DNA of 64,000 bases from Bacteroidia bacterium (GCA_030432635.1 JAUIMB010000002.1:186001-250000), one strand, 5' to 3'; shown: positions 48,352-58,051, counted from the first letter of the stretch. A program made the numbers and translations. Notes: generated by a model from the sequence alone, not told the origin.

Positions 48352-49233
48352 TTAATCGAATGCCAAATATAACTTAATTATCTCACTTTTTTTGATGGGA
48401 AAATCCTTAACTTTTGTTAATTCATCAAATGACTCGAACCCTTCCCTAAGTGTGCGCTGCTCAACAATATTATGGGCAATTTCGTAGTCTATATATTTTA
48501 TGGTGACCAGTTGGTCTACCGTTGCAGTATTGACATTTATTTTGGTTATGGGCTTTGCAGATTTCACTGTAAACTCGTTTAGCACACGCTCAATGACTTC
48601 AGGAGATAAGCCGTAAACTTCCTGTAATTGAACATCAGCGACAAACCCACCTATACGCTCCCTATATTTGACAATACGCTCAGACAATTTATCGCCAATA
48701 CCATTAACACGTTTTAATTGCGATGCAGAAGCCACATTCAAATCTATTTTTTGATCAAATGTTTTGGGTTTTGAATTCTTCTGAAATGAGCTTGGAGCAT
48801 ACATTTTGGGCTTGGAATTGGTCACCCAATCCGGAAATTTAAAATAAGGTGATAACTTAGCTAGCAAAGAATCTGAAACCTTAGTGACCTTTTGAAATTC
48901 ATCTGCTGAATTCACCCATTTATTTGTTTTTCTGTAGGCATGCAATCGATCAATTTCCTCATTTGACATACCTAAGGTATATCCTTTGTAATCTGTAATG
49001 AAGTTTGGGTTGAATGGATATATCTTAGGCCTAATCTCTTCCAATTTCACCATTTTTAATGCCTCCACCTCTGCCCTATATGCTGCAATCATTTCTGAAT
49101 GGTTGGTGTCATCTTCCGAAGGAAAATCAACAAAAAAATAAAGACATTGAGCTATAAAAATGAGAAGTAACAATGCAAAAATCCCACTACGTTGCTGTTT
49201 GGTAAACGTAAAATGGGATTTCAAATTTTTCAT
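48352..49233 (-). CDS. Membrane-anchored helix-hairpin-helix protein (ComEA-like repeats)
   Basis: A 293-aa protein with an N-terminal membrane anchor (about residues 18-35) and three helix-hairpin-helix units, the clearest being DLNVASASQLKRVNGIGDKL and NVNTATVDQLVTIKYIDYEI, with an earlier DEFQKVTKVSD unit. ComEA-type units bind DNA non-specifically; Flavobacteriia carry such proteins widely without proven DNA uptake role. It lies 6 bp after an AGCS symporter gene. Confidence 0.85.
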   Translation of the reverse strand: MKNLKSHFTFTKQQRSGIFALLLLIFIAQCLYFFVDFPSEDDTNHSEMIAAYRAEVEALKMVKLEEIRPKIYPFNPNFITDYKGYTLGMSNEEIDRLHAYRKTNKWVNSADEFQKVTKVSDSLLAKLSPYFKFPDWVTNSKPKMYAPSSFQKNSKPKTFDQKIDLNVASASQLKRVNGIGDKLSERIVKYRERIGGFVADVQLQEVYGLSPEVIERVLNEFTVKSAKPITKINVNTATVDQLVTIKYIDYEIAHNIVEQRTLREGFESFDELTKVKDFPIKKSEIIKLYLAFD

Positions 49234-49239
49234 ATTTTC

Positions 49240-50841
49240 TTATGCTTTCCTGGCTTTTATAGCAGCCATATACTTATTTAGTTCCTCCTTAACTTTAGGA
49301 GCGAGTAATATCAAACCAATCATATTTGGTACCATCATGGCAAAAACCATAGCGTCTGAAAAACCTATAACAGACCCTAAACTTGCCGCAGCACCAATAA
49401 TCACAAATACACAAAAAATCAATTTATAGGCATATTCTGCTTTTTTTGATCTTCCAAATAAATATGACCATCCTTGAAAACCGTAATACGACCAAGAAAT
49501 CATTGAACTGAATGCAAATAACACCACTGCGACAGTTAGCACATAAGGAAACCATGAAATTGACGATGCGAATGCGTCAGAGGTTAACAAAATAGCTTGT
49601 GCGTCATCTGCAGGCGGATTTAAAGGATCAACAAATCCAGTGATTATAAGCACCAAAGCAGTCATGGTACAAACCACAACCGTATCGATGAAAGGCTCTA
49701 ACAAGGCCACCATACCTTCGCTTGCTGCATATTTTGTCTTTACTGCTGAATGCGCAATTGATGCCGAACCAATACCTGCTTCATTTGAAAATGCCGCACG
49801 TCTAAATCCTTGAATCAAAACACCTACAGCGCCACCTGCAATACCTTCTGGACTAAAAGCTCCATTCCAAATTGTAGCGAAAGCTTCTCCCACCATATCG
49901 AATCGCGAGAAAATGACAAATAATGCCGCTGCCACATATATAGCTACCATAAAAGGGACAATCTTATCGGTAACTTTTGCAATTGATTTGATTCCGCCTA
50001 TAATCACGATACCAACCAAAATTGCCATTACCACTCCAAAGGCCCAACCATAACCATGCAAAAAGGATTGTTCACCTCCAGTAATATTCTCTACCAATTG
50101 AAAAGCCTGATTGACTTGAAACATATTTCCGCCTCCAAAAGAACCACCAATAACAAAAACAGCAAATAGAACGGCAAGAACCTTACCCAAACCTGCCATT
50201 CCCTTGGACTTTAGTCCTTTGGTAAGATAATACATTGGTCCACCGTAAACTGTTCCATCTTCGCCAATATCCCTATACTTAACTCCAAGTGTACATTCCA
50301 CAAATTTGGAAGCCATTCCTAAAAAACCTGCTATGATCATCCAAAATGTCGCTCCTGCTCCACCTATGGACACAGCGATGGCGACACCTGCAATATTTCC
50401 TAAACCTACTGTTGCTGACAAAGCTGCTGTAAGTGCCTGAAAGTGTGACACTTCACCTTCATGCCCTTCAATTCTTATGGTATCAGGATTATCTGGCTCG
50501 TCAGTAAATGAAGCTTTTCCAGCTTCCACCTTATGGTTTTGGCGACCTTCCAAATCGTCATATTTACCTCTTACAATATTAACTGAGGTAAAAAAACCTC
50601 TAAAATTGATAAAGTTGAAATAGAATGTGAAGTAAATCGCACCTATAATTAAGGGAAACAGCACCCAATACACACTAATAGTATCTGTAAAGGGAATCTG
50701 ATAAAAAACACCTTGTACAAACCAACCTGTAAGATCACCGAACTTTTGATCTATGACTTGGTCTATACTTTGTTCAGCGTCTTGGGCTATGGATAATAAT
50801 GGAAATATAAGCGTAACGATTGAAAGAAGAAATTTCTTCAT
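49240..50841 (-). CDS. Sodium:alanine/glycine symporter (AGCS family)
   Basis: Na+-coupled alanine or glycine uptake carrier, 533 aa, with about ten to eleven helices preceded by a signal-like segment (residues 1-20) and a first extra helix. Family motif GLGNIAGVAIA and the downstream GFRRAAFSNEAGIGSA are present. Likely scavenges amino acids in a marine or low-salt setting, which is inference. Cotranscribed with the helix-hairpin-helix gene. Confidence 0.92.
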   Translation of the reverse strand: MKKFLLSIVTLIFPLLSIAQDAEQSIDQVIDQKFGDLTGWFVQGVFYQIPFTDTISVYWVLFPLIIGAIYFTFYFNFINFRGFFTSVNIVRGKYDDLEGRQNHKVEAGKASFTDEPDNPDTIRIEGHEGEVSHFQALTAALSATVGLGNIAGVAIAVSIGGAGATFWMIIAGFLGMASKFVECTLGVKYRDIGEDGTVYGGPMYYLTKGLKSKGMAGLGKVLAVLFAVFVIGGSFGGGNMFQVNQAFQLVENITGGEQSFLHGYGWAFGVVMAILVGIVIIGGIKSIAKVTDKIVPFMVAIYVAAALFVIFSRFDMVGEAFATIWNGAFSPEGIAGGAVGVLIQGFRRAAFSNEAGIGSASIAHSAVKTKYAASEGMVALLEPFIDTVVVCTMTALVLIITGFVDPLNPPADDAQAILLTSDAFASSISWFPYVLTVAVVLFAFSSMISWSYYGFQGWSYLFGRSKKAEYAYKLIFCVFVIIGAAASLGSVIGFSDAMVFAMMVPNMIGLILLAPKVKEELNKYMAAIKARKA

Positions 50842-50931
50842 ACTTATTTTTAGATTAGTTAGTTAATACGTATATGTTCACAAGATGCTAAAAAAAAATG
50901 ACTTTTTAAAGCCTCACTTGTTAAAAGGCAT

Positions 50932-51951
50932 TCAATCAATATCGTAAACTGAATTTAGTTTTTGAATTTGTTCTGGTCGTCCCAAAACTATAATTTTTGA
51001 TTTTGGCTGTAGCTGCATATCTGCCTCTGGATTGACGATGTATTCACCATGTTCTCCTTTATAACCAATTACTGTACATCCTGTTTTCTTCCTTAGATCC
51101 AAATGTCTTAAGGTCTCTATTTTATCTGTTGTAAATAACTTTTCTACGGCTACTTCCTCAATATTCACGTTCGATTTCCCAACAATAGAAAGGTTGTCAA
51201 TGAACTCAATTAAATCAGGTACCACTACCAACGACGCCATATGATCTCCTCCTATACGGTCAGGTAAAATAACGTTATTTGCGCCTGCTAGCTTCAATTT
51301 TTGATACGATGTTTCCTGCGATGCACGACTAATGATGTTCATGGTGTTATTGATTTGTCGAGCAGACAATACCACGAATAGATTATCAGCATCGTTGGGC
51401 AGAGCCGAAATCAAGGTTTCTGCTCTATCAATTCCAGCTTGGATCAATACGTCATCCTCGTTCGCATTCCCAAACACGAATGGCACCATTTCACTTTGAA
51501 ACTTGTCAATAATATCTTTATTTTTCTCAATGATTACGAAAGGCTTTTTATAAGCTAGGAGTTTCTTGGCAGCCTGCTTTCCATTTCTTCCATATCCACA
51601 TATGATGATATGGTTATTTAAGCTGTCTATTTTCTTTTGCATTTTCTTTTGTTTTAGTTCTTCATAATTGTTCTTGCTCAAAATATATTCGGTAATCACA
51701 GAAATCGCATAACCCAAAATAACAACACTCGCTAAAATTAAGAATATCGTGAAAATCTTAGCATTGTCATCCAATGGCTGAACTTCACCAAAACCTACTG
51801 TGGTAATGGTAATAACGGTCATATATAAAGCATCAACCCAAGAATAGTTAGACATGAATTTAAAGCCCAACACACCTATCAACATGATTATTGAAAGCAG
51901 GAATACTGCAGTATATATTTTTTCCCTAAATAGTTTTATCAGTGGGTTCAT
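50932..51951 (-). CDS. Potassium channel with RCK (TrkA-N) domain
   Basis: Two-helix potassium channel of 339 aa. Residues ~13-30 and ~70-92 are the helices; the selectivity filter is TTVGFGE between them. An RCK/TrkA-N Rossmann domain follows (CGYGRNGKQAAKKL nucleotide loop) and a TrkA-C domain ends the protein. Related to bacterial Kch/MthK. It overlaps the spacing to the PspC gene by 6 bp only and shares its direction. Confidence 0.9.
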   Translation of the reverse strand: MNPLIKLFREKIYTAVFLLSIIMLIGVLGFKFMSNYSWVDALYMTVITITTVGFGEVQPLDDNAKIFTIFLILASVVILGYAISVITEYILSKNNYEELKQKKMQKKIDSLNNHIIICGYGRNGKQAAKKLLAYKKPFVIIEKNKDIIDKFQSEMVPFVFGNANEDDVLIQAGIDRAETLISALPNDADNLFVVLSARQINNTMNIISRASQETSYQKLKLAGANNVILPDRIGGDHMASLVVVPDLIEFIDNLSIVGKSNVNIEEVAVEKLFTTDKIETLRHLDLRKKTGCTVIGYKGEHGEYIVNPEADMQLQPKSKIIVLGRPEQIQKLNSVYDID

Positions 51952-51957
51952 TGGCGT

Positions 51958-52188
51958 TTAAAGGTCAAATACAGATGAACGTTTGGTGTAAACAATGTCC
52001 TTTATTTTTATCCAAAAGGCAAAAAACAAGTACAATGCAAAACCAAATCCCAAAGTCACAAACGTAAGGTACATAAATGAGGTTCTAACGACTTTGGCCC
52101 TAATACCTAAACGATCAGCTATTCGTTGGCAGACATAGTACCCTCGTTTTTGAAAATAGTACAGCATTTTATAAAACCACGTCTTCAT
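51958..52188 (-). CDS. PspC domain protein
   Basis: A 76-aa protein with the PspC pattern: basic start (RGYYVCQRIADRLGIRAKVVR), then one hydrophobic helix (VTLGFGFALYLFFAFW). PspC acts in envelope stress responses in Proteobacteria; here no psp genes are near, so only membrane association is supported. Between the K+ channel and a DUF2851 gene. Confidence 0.82.
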   Translation of the reverse strand: MKTWFYKMLYYFQKRGYYVCQRIADRLGIRAKVVRTSFMYLTFVTLGFGFALYLFFAFWIKIKDIVYTKRSSVFDL

Positions 52189-52223
52189 ACTGCAATTTAA
52201 ACTTTAAGTCAATACTTTAAAAA

Positions 52224-53501
52224 TTATTTGTTCAAAAGTGAATTTCCCACAGCGCATTTCAAGCATTGGTGCTTGTCACAATATTCGGTTTTGAGCTGTA
52301 TCAAGGCCTGGGATTGCAAAGCCGATTTGGTAAAAGGTCTCAATTGGCTGAAGCGTTTCACCAAGGTATTCTCTTCAACATCAATGGTATTAATTATCGC
52401 TAAAATTTCTTCATTGATATCTTTTCCATGATGGTTTGCATAACAAAACTTCAACGGTAACACCGTATTTATAAGTATCAAATCGGTGAACGTTTTGGTT
52501 AGGTGTTTGGACGTTTTCCTTGATATACTTTGGAAGTTGTAATGGGTTTGCCAAAACTCTGAAGCAGACACTTCAAATACTCTATAAAATTCCGAAGGTG
52601 CTTTTGCAGAAATGACTGTAGTGAACAGTTGTGTTTGCTTATGATATAAACTTGCCAACTGGGATAGTCGTATGGTTGGAAAATTAGAAGGTCGCAGCCT
52701 GAAGAACCGAAGTGGAAAAACACCTGTATTATCCAATCCAAATTTTTGTTTTAAAAAGTGATATTCCTTCTGAAGTTTAAGAAAGTAAGGTTCGTTGCAA
52801 TTGCCATCTAACTGTGCTGCCTGTCCGAAGAATAAGGCTTCCATTTGATTGAGGTTTGCTTGAACTTTTCTGACAATTGAAAAATCAAACGAATTTGCCA
52901 TACTTAAAAAGGCCTCTCCATTCACTTTCAAGCCAAAAGATTTGCTGAGCATTTTAAACAAGACCGCTTCCCAATCATTTTTTGATGCCTTCAGCAAGTT
53001 CATAATTAGTTTTGACTTGCGCTCCAAGCGTTCAATAAATAAGCGTTCAAACCAATTTTCCATCAAGAATCCTGAAACTTCTCCAAAACCGTGCTCACAA
53101 TGGATCCATTTTTTCTGTTTTGAAAACAATCGGTAATAATTATCCAAAACATTCTTGTCAATGATATCCTTAAGCTCCAAAGTTGGTATTCTGGTGCCAT
53201 CTTTTCTGAAGATCTCAGTATCGTGCTTGTATACCACATGCAAAATCACATTGTCATAAGCCGAATCCTTATCGTGCTGGTGCACAAACCAATCGCTACT
53301 TTTGAGATGGATTTCAATATTCCCAGCCCAAAGCTGATCAGCGATTCTCAATAGTCCATTGAAAAAATCGGGACCAGAATTATGATTAGGTGTTCCTACC
53401 GAAAAAATCTGGAGCTGTTCATTTTGGGTCGTTTTAAGCACAACAGGATTGAACTTTTTATATAACCATACATAATGTAGAAAATTTTCTATCATTATCA
53501 A
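52224..53501 (-). CDS. DUF2851 family protein
   Basis: A 425-aa soluble protein of DUF2851, a large family in Bacteroidota without assigned function. Family marks near the start are the segment GTPNHNSGPDFFNGLLRI and GNIEIHLKSSDWFVH, and DNVILHVVYKHD. A Cys cluster at the very C-terminus (CDKHQCLKCAVG) hints at a metal site. No signal peptide. Confidence 0.85.
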   Translation of the reverse strand: MIMIENFLHYVWLYKKFNPVVLKTTQNEQLQIFSVGTPNHNSGPDFFNGLLRIADQLWAGNIEIHLKSSDWFVHQHDKDSAYDNVILHVVYKHDTEIFRKDGTRIPTLELKDIIDKNVLDNYYRLFSKQKKWIHCEHGFGEVSGFLMENWFERLFIERLERKSKLIMNLLKASKNDWEAVLFKMLSKSFGLKVNGEAFLSMANSFDFSIVRKVQANLNQMEALFFGQAAQLDGNCNEPYFLKLQKEYHFLKQKFGLDNTGVFPLRFFRLRPSNFPTIRLSQLASLYHKQTQLFTTVISAKAPSEFYRVFEVSASEFWQTHYNFQSISRKTSKHLTKTFTDLILINTVLPLKFCYANHHGKDINEEILAIINTIDVEENTLVKRFSQLRPFTKSALQSQALIQLKTEYCDKHQCLKCAVGNSLLNK

Positions 53502-53588
53502 ATCTAAGCATTTATCTTAAACATTAAAAAAAACGACAAGGATTTTATCTGTAAAGACGAATCGATTTGACAAAACGTGCGCATGTCG

Positions 53589-54350
53589 TCATATAAACTC
53601 TCGATACTGCATCACCCTAAAATCGAAAGTATTGAATTTTGGGTCTTTTGCCTTCAGTATTTTATATCGTGGATGCCTACTTATGGATATATTGGCTGCT
53701 CCTGAAGAAGAGGTTAACGACACGGTTTTGATTTTGCGTTCTTTGTTCTTGCCAGAAAGTGCTTTATCGTTACCTGATGAACGATTGTTTGTTTTCAGTT
53801 CGTTAAGGGAGGTTTTTCGGTTCACCATTGTTTCAGCGAACAAATCGTTCGGCATAACAAACTCATGTATTCTAGGCACTTCGTCCACAACTAGAGTAAG
53901 CTTTAGATTATAGGTTTTTAAATGTTTCCTGAAGAAATACTCTGGACCATTCTTACTATTCCCACCAATGAATAAAATCGTATCAATCTTAGGAAACTGT
54001 TTGAGATATCCCAGCAGGTTTCTCAGTTTAATATGTTTCATTCCCAAGTCGGAAGCATCTATCCTCTCGCGCTCGGCACTTTCAACAATGTCACAAATGC
54101 CTATGCGTTGTTTGATTAAAAATTGTTTTCGCTCTTGTATCGCTTCCTCAGAGTTGTCATATCGAAGATTGAGTCCATAGATTTCATCTATAAATTTCCA
54201 CAGTGAATTGTGGTAGCTTCCGTAGCAAAAGTCCACATCGTTTTCAAGCAAATCCCTTGTTGTGAATCGAGGAGGCGGCAAGGTACCAACAATGAGTTTG
54301 GTCGAATCCTTTTTGATAAACGGCTGGTATGGATGTTTGTGAAGGAACAC
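53589..54350 (-). CDS. Uracil-DNA glycosylase family protein
   Basis: A 253-aa protein of the UDG superfamily as annotated widely in Bacteroidota. VGTLPPPRF is the water-activating loop region with Thr/Pro in place of the classical GQDPYH, and FIGGNSKNGPEYFFRKHL is the second conserved part. About residues 170-210 form a Ser/Lys/Asn-rich linker before a closing conserved domain. Whether it has glycosylase activity cannot be judged from sequence. It is divergent from the THX gene. Confidence 0.78.
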   Translation of the reverse strand: MFLHKHPYQPFIKKDSTKLIVGTLPPPRFTTRDLLENDVDFCYGSYHNSLWKFIDEIYGLNLRYDNSEEAIQERKQFLIKQRIGICDIVESAERERIDASDLGMKHIKLRNLLGYLKQFPKIDTILFIGGNSKNGPEYFFRKHLKTYNLKLTLVVDEVPRIHEFVMPNDLFAETMVNRKTSLNELKTNNRSSGNDKALSGKNKERKIKTVSLTSSSGAANISISRHPRYKILKAKDPKFNTFDFRVMQYREFI

Positions 54351-54412
54351 TAAAATTTCTTTGAATAATGAATAAAAATTTGCATTTTATAGGAAACGGA
54401 AACACACATACA

Positions 54413-54538
54413 ATGGGAAAAGGCGATAAAAAATCCAAACGAGGTAAAATTCATCGAGGCACTTTTGGCGTAAGGCGACCACGAATTAAAAAACGACCAA
54501 AGACCGAAGACAAGATCAACCCGAATAAAAAAGCGTGA
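54413..54538 (+). CDS. 30S ribosomal protein THX (bTHX)
   Basis: A 41-aa very basic protein, MGKGDKKSKRGKIHRGTFGV at the start, typical of THX in Bacteroidota, where it stabilises the 30S head. I chose ATG 54413 because it gives the family N-terminus; an earlier in-frame ATG at 54369 adds a non-family extension. Its stop ends one base before the converging yaaA gene. Confidence 0.92.
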   Translation: MGKGDKKSKRGKIHRGTFGVRRPRIKKRPKTEDKINPNKKA

Positions 54539-55297
54539 TTATCGAATAAACACCAATTCGGTATCTGAAGACATGGCTTCACTAAACCCATAACCTTCAT
54601 AATTGAAAGCTTTCACATCATCTATTGTTTTGGCATTGGTATCAATAATAAATCGTGTCATATAACCTCTAGCCAATTTCGCAAAGGTCATTATGGTTTT
54701 GTACTCACCATTTTTCAAATCTTTAAAATTTGCGGTAACTACTGGCACTTTTAGAGCTTTTTTGTCTATAGCCTTGAAATATTCATTACTGGCTAGATTT
54801 AAAAAGAGTTCTCCATCTTCAAGTTCATCATTTAAGGCTTGAGTGACTTTCTTTTTCCAAAACTCATAAAGGTTTTTATGTTTTCCTACCGGAAACTTGG
54901 TTCCCATTTCCAATCGGTAAGCCTGCATGAGATCCATGGGTTTTAATACACCATATAAACCTGAAATAATTCTAACCGTATCTTGAAGTTTGTCAAGCTT
55001 TTCACTATCTATCGAATAGGCATCCAAACCTCGATACACGTCACCACTGAAAGCATAAATCGCTTGTCTGGCATTGTCTTGGGAAAAGGGTAAACTCCAA
55101 TCTTGGTTGCGCTCATAATTCAATTGACCCAAATTTGCTGAAATGTTCATTAGCTTGGAAAGACTCCTAGCCGATTTCTTCTTCAATAATTTGTTCAAAC
55201 GTTCTGCTTCTTTCAAAAAACAGGCTTCTGTTGAATGGGTTGTTGGTAATTTACTTTCAAAGTCCAAGGATTTAGCAGGTGATAGTACAAGTTTCAT
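54539..55297 (-). CDS. yaaA: Peroxide stress protein YaaA (UPF0246)
   Basis: A 252-aa DUF328 protein that limits iron-dependent oxidative damage in E. coli. MKLVLSPAKSLDFES is the family start, followed by FSGDVYRGLDA, SGLYGVLKPMDLMQAYRLEM and the C-terminal KLARGYMTRFII. All expected segments are present. It is preceded by the glycosyltransferase cassette after about 100 bp. Confidence 0.93.
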   Translation of the reverse strand: MKLVLSPAKSLDFESKLPTTHSTEACFLKEAERLNKLLKKKSARSLSKLMNISANLGQLNYERNQDWSLPFSQDNARQAIYAFSGDVYRGLDAYSIDSEKLDKLQDTVRIISGLYGVLKPMDLMQAYRLEMGTKFPVGKHKNLYEFWKKKVTQALNDELEDGELFLNLASNEYFKAIDKKALKVPVVTANFKDLKNGEYKTIMTFAKLARGYMTRFIIDTNAKTIDDVKAFNYEGYGFSEAMSSDTELVFIR

Positions 55298-55401
55298 ATT
55301 CCATTGTTTTCACTTCCAAAGTTACAATTACCGTAGGTATAAATCAACTTATGGATATAATAATTTGAAGTCAAACAGGATACAATTCTCGGTTGTATCA
55401 C

Positions 55402-56781
55402 TTATTCCATCTTATGCTGCTGAAGTACTTTCCAAGTAAAATTTAAGTAAAGATCACTTCGTGCTTCTAAGGGATTTCTATCCTCTGACCTCACAATTTT
55501 AATTTTTCGCTCCAAAATTTCAGTGTTTCTGGTCATGTCCCTTACTAAAGGATTGTGTTGAGTGTGCTCAAAATGTTTATGTTCTCTGTGTACGATATTT
55601 GAGAACCCATACAAATAAAACTTTGTTCCTATGGCTTTTTGTAGAAAATAAAAGAACACATCTTCCTGCCCATATGCTCCACTAAACTCTTCATCGACAC
55701 CTTTTGTTCTATCAAAAACCTCCTTGTTCATAAAAAAAACATTGAAATGCGATTCAACTTGCTTTAGACCAGAAAAGGTTACAAATTTGAATATTGAGTT
55801 TCTTGGTGGATGGAAATATATTAAACTTTCTAGAAGATTTTCAGGAAAGCGTATATCTAAATCGGTGACAATAACATTTTCTGATTTTGCATACGAAACA
55901 CCAAGGTTCCTTGCTCCAGCCTGATTCCATTGAATCTCTTCATTGATTCTCAGCAATGTGTAGTTTATATTAGCATCTGGTGGAATTTCAACTTCAGATT
56001 TGGAACAATCATCGACAAAAACAAAATGTATTTTTTGTAGTATTTCGGTTTTATAGGAGCTGTAAATATCTACTAACTCTTTTATTGGGTCATGGGCATT
56101 GTTTTCAAGATAAAAATGCACGACATAAGTAAGTCGTATATTAGAATTCACAAAGTGTTCCTTAAAATACGAGATGTACTTTTTGTGTTTCGAGGGATCG
56201 GTAAATTTATTGATATCCCAAGCAGAAATATCGGCATTGTGATAACCAAATTGCAAATCCCAAATACCATTTTCGATACTGAATTGATGAGCAATTTCCG
56301 ACGTTGCAAACTGTAGCCCCTTACTTTCTAGATATGATCGATAAGTACGACAAATACTATAATCTTCAGGATGTGTTATGTTAATATGACTATCTTCAGC
56401 TAGGCACTTAAGCAGGCGTTTTGATCTAAGACTAAAACCACCATTGCCAATTCCCCATTTTGTTGGCGCTCCAATGTAATCGTATTTTAGAAATTCTGAA
56501 GTCCATTGGTCTGGGTTAACTACAAATCCGTCGTATTGGATTATCAGCACAAACTCAGTTTCAACATAATCGTTTAGTTGTTTGACCATAAATTCACTAT
56601 ACCCTTCTATCGTAGAAATCTCAGGGATTTTCACAATACGTCTGTCATCTGCCTCAAAATGTGTTAGCAGTTTTACATCAGCAAATTTTATAAATTTTTG
56701 AGAAACATCTGCAGCATAGATCAATCGATCAATATCAACGCAATCAATCCCTAAAAGTGTAACATTATCAAGATGCCGCAT
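55402..56781 (-). CDS. Fusion of DUF5672 domain and GT2-like glycosyltransferase
   Basis: A 459-aa cytosolic protein with two domains. Residues ~55-205 match DUF5672 (IQYDGFVVNP at 82-90, then YIGAPTKWG and GGFSLRSKRLL), a GT-A-like sugar transferase domain. Residues ~215-450 are a GT2-like domain: FVFVDDCS (nucleotide-binding strand), NQAGARNLGV, the metal DLD motif at 307-309 (VTDLDIRF) and GAYGQEDVFF as catalytic ED. It starts 12 bp after the GT9 gene and forms a cassette with it and the repeat peptide. Acceptor unknown; by context a peptide is possible. Confidence 0.85.
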   Translation of the reverse strand: MRHLDNVTLLGIDCVDIDRLIYAADVSQKFIKFADVKLLTHFEADDRRIVKIPEISTIEGYSEFMVKQLNDYVETEFVLIIQYDGFVVNPDQWTSEFLKYDYIGAPTKWGIGNGGFSLRSKRLLKCLAEDSHINITHPEDYSICRTYRSYLESKGLQFATSEIAHQFSIENGIWDLQFGYHNADISAWDINKFTDPSKHKKYISYFKEHFVNSNIRLTYVVHFYLENNAHDPIKELVDIYSSYKTEILQKIHFVFVDDCSKSEVEIPPDANINYTLLRINEEIQWNQAGARNLGVSYAKSENVIVTDLDIRFPENLLESLIYFHPPRNSIFKFVTFSGLKQVESHFNVFFMNKEVFDRTKGVDEEFSGAYGQEDVFFYFLQKAIGTKFYLYGFSNIVHREHKHFEHTQHNPLVRDMTRNTEILERKIKIVRSEDRNPLEARSDLYLNFTWKVLQQHKME

Positions 56782-56793
56782 GTTGGACGTTTT

Positions 56794-57954
56794 TTAAAGA
56801 GAGGAAAGCTCAGGAATTGGTTCAAACAGTTCTAAATCGGTCATTGCCAGAAAAACTTCCTTGAATTGTTTAGGCATTCCTTTGGTTTGAAGTTGAGTTC
56901 CAGAAAGATTTTGCTTCATGAACTTAAAGCTTTCATCATCCTTGATCTCAATGAGATATTCATCATCCTTACTACGAAAGATCATGGCATTACCCTCAAA
57001 TTCAACTTCAAATTTCGGGTTCTTATAAAACACCGTTGTTTTAGTTATATTCATTCGTTTCAACAATCTCAACAACAAAAATAACATATCATTTGGTACA
57101 ACATTATTTAGGCATGCACGATGTTCACAAGCTAAAATCACATTGTAGTTGCACCTTAAATTACAATTACCTCGTTTTCCCCAGATCAATTCCACCTTTT
57201 CCGAAAAAGCTCCCCAAGAACCTGGTCCAGTCGGTCCATAAATAGTTAGAATTGGTATATTGAATGCGCCTGCCAAATGGGTCATTCCTGCATCATTTCC
57301 AATATGGAATTGTGCTCCAGAAACCTCATGTGCCACTTGATCAATGTCACCAGTTATCAATTCGTACTTGATGTTTGGGTTTTTAAAATATGGCTCTGGG
57401 TTTGGGTCGTTGGGTCCAATTATAATTTTGGCACTAAACTCAGGAAATCTTTCATAAATGAGCTCGATCAATTCGGCATAATATTCTATTGGCCATGCCT
57501 TTAATAGAAATCCCGCTCCTGGATGAACAGTGTAATAGTTTTCAGCTGCAGCTCTCTTTTCAAAATAAGGAAACCGATCGTTGGTTTTTACAATGTCGGG
57601 AAACTGAGAGACGATACCATCCTTGTAATGTTCGATGGAATGCTGCTTTACCTTTTTATGTGTATGATAAACGATTTGTGGTTTCTTTTCCAAATCATTG
57701 TTAAACCTAGGGTAATTTCCCAATTCAATAACCTCATCATAATTTGATTCATTCGCTTCTGTTTCATCAATCACCAAAATACCGTCCAGATGTGTTTTAA
57801 ACAGTTTAACCAATCTAGGTTGTGTGGCGAAAGTGACAGTATCAAACTTCTGTTTCAGCATATACATAGACGGAAATGTAAACATGATATCTCCAAATCC
57901 ACCATAACTTTTATACACTAAAATGGACGTTTTTCTATCGGTATGAGCACTCAT
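56794..57954 (-). CDS. GT9-family glycosyltransferase with extra C-terminal domain (possible RRE)
   Basis: A GT9/heptosyltransferase-fold protein of 386 aa. I prefer ATG 57954 (MSAHTDRK); an upstream in-frame ATG at 57993 adds 13 residues. Using the longer numbering, the GT9 C-terminal site is IGNDAGMTHLAGAF (231-244) with GPTGP (253-257), and four Cys (277, 281, 289, 294) follow. From ~315 an extra ~80-residue domain appears: strands FEVEFEG and AMIFRSKDDEYLIEI, then helices through LSGTQ and LELFEPI. This layout resembles PqqD-like RRE domains of RiPP enzymes; the match is by pattern only. It lies between the repeat peptide and the DUF5672-GT2 fusion. Confidence 0.82.
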   Translation of the reverse strand: MSAHTDRKTSILVYKSYGGFGDIMFTFPSMYMLKQKFDTVTFATQPRLVKLFKTHLDGILVIDETEANESNYDEVIELGNYPRFNNDLEKKPQIVYHTHKKVKQHSIEHYKDGIVSQFPDIVKTNDRFPYFEKRAAAENYYTVHPGAGFLLKAWPIEYYAELIELIYERFPEFSAKIIIGPNDPNPEPYFKNPNIKYELITGDIDQVAHEVSGAQFHIGNDAGMTHLAGAFNIPILTIYGPTGPGSWGAFSEKVELIWGKRGNCNLRCNYNVILACEHRACLNNVVPNDMLFLLLRLLKRMNITKTTVFYKNPKFEVEFEGNAMIFRSKDDEYLIEIKDDESFKFMKQNLSGTQLQTKGMPKQFKEVFLAMTDLELFEPIPELSSL

Positions 57955-58010
57955 TATCAGTTTGATTTGTTTAAAAGAAAACTTTGACTTCAAAAGGCAT
58001 TGAAAGAAAA

Positions 58011-58051
58011 GTGTTTTTTAAATTACACAAATGGTATAATCTAAAAAACAC
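58011..58051 (-). promoter_or_regulatory. Hairpin between the repeat peptide and the glycosyltransferase genes
   Basis: Perfect 10-bp inverted repeat GTGTTTTTTA / TAAAAAACAC with a 21-nt loop, in the 161-bp spacer. A second perfect one, ATAGAAT-ACAA-ATTCTAT, is at 58065-58082. They could reduce read-through from the peptide gene into the enzyme genes, giving more peptide than enzyme. Confidence 0.5.

Noticed and set aside
55402-57954. LPS/capsule glycosyltransferase pair
   Set aside because: No other polysaccharide genes within reach and a repeat peptide directly upstream; kept only as the alternative in the findings.
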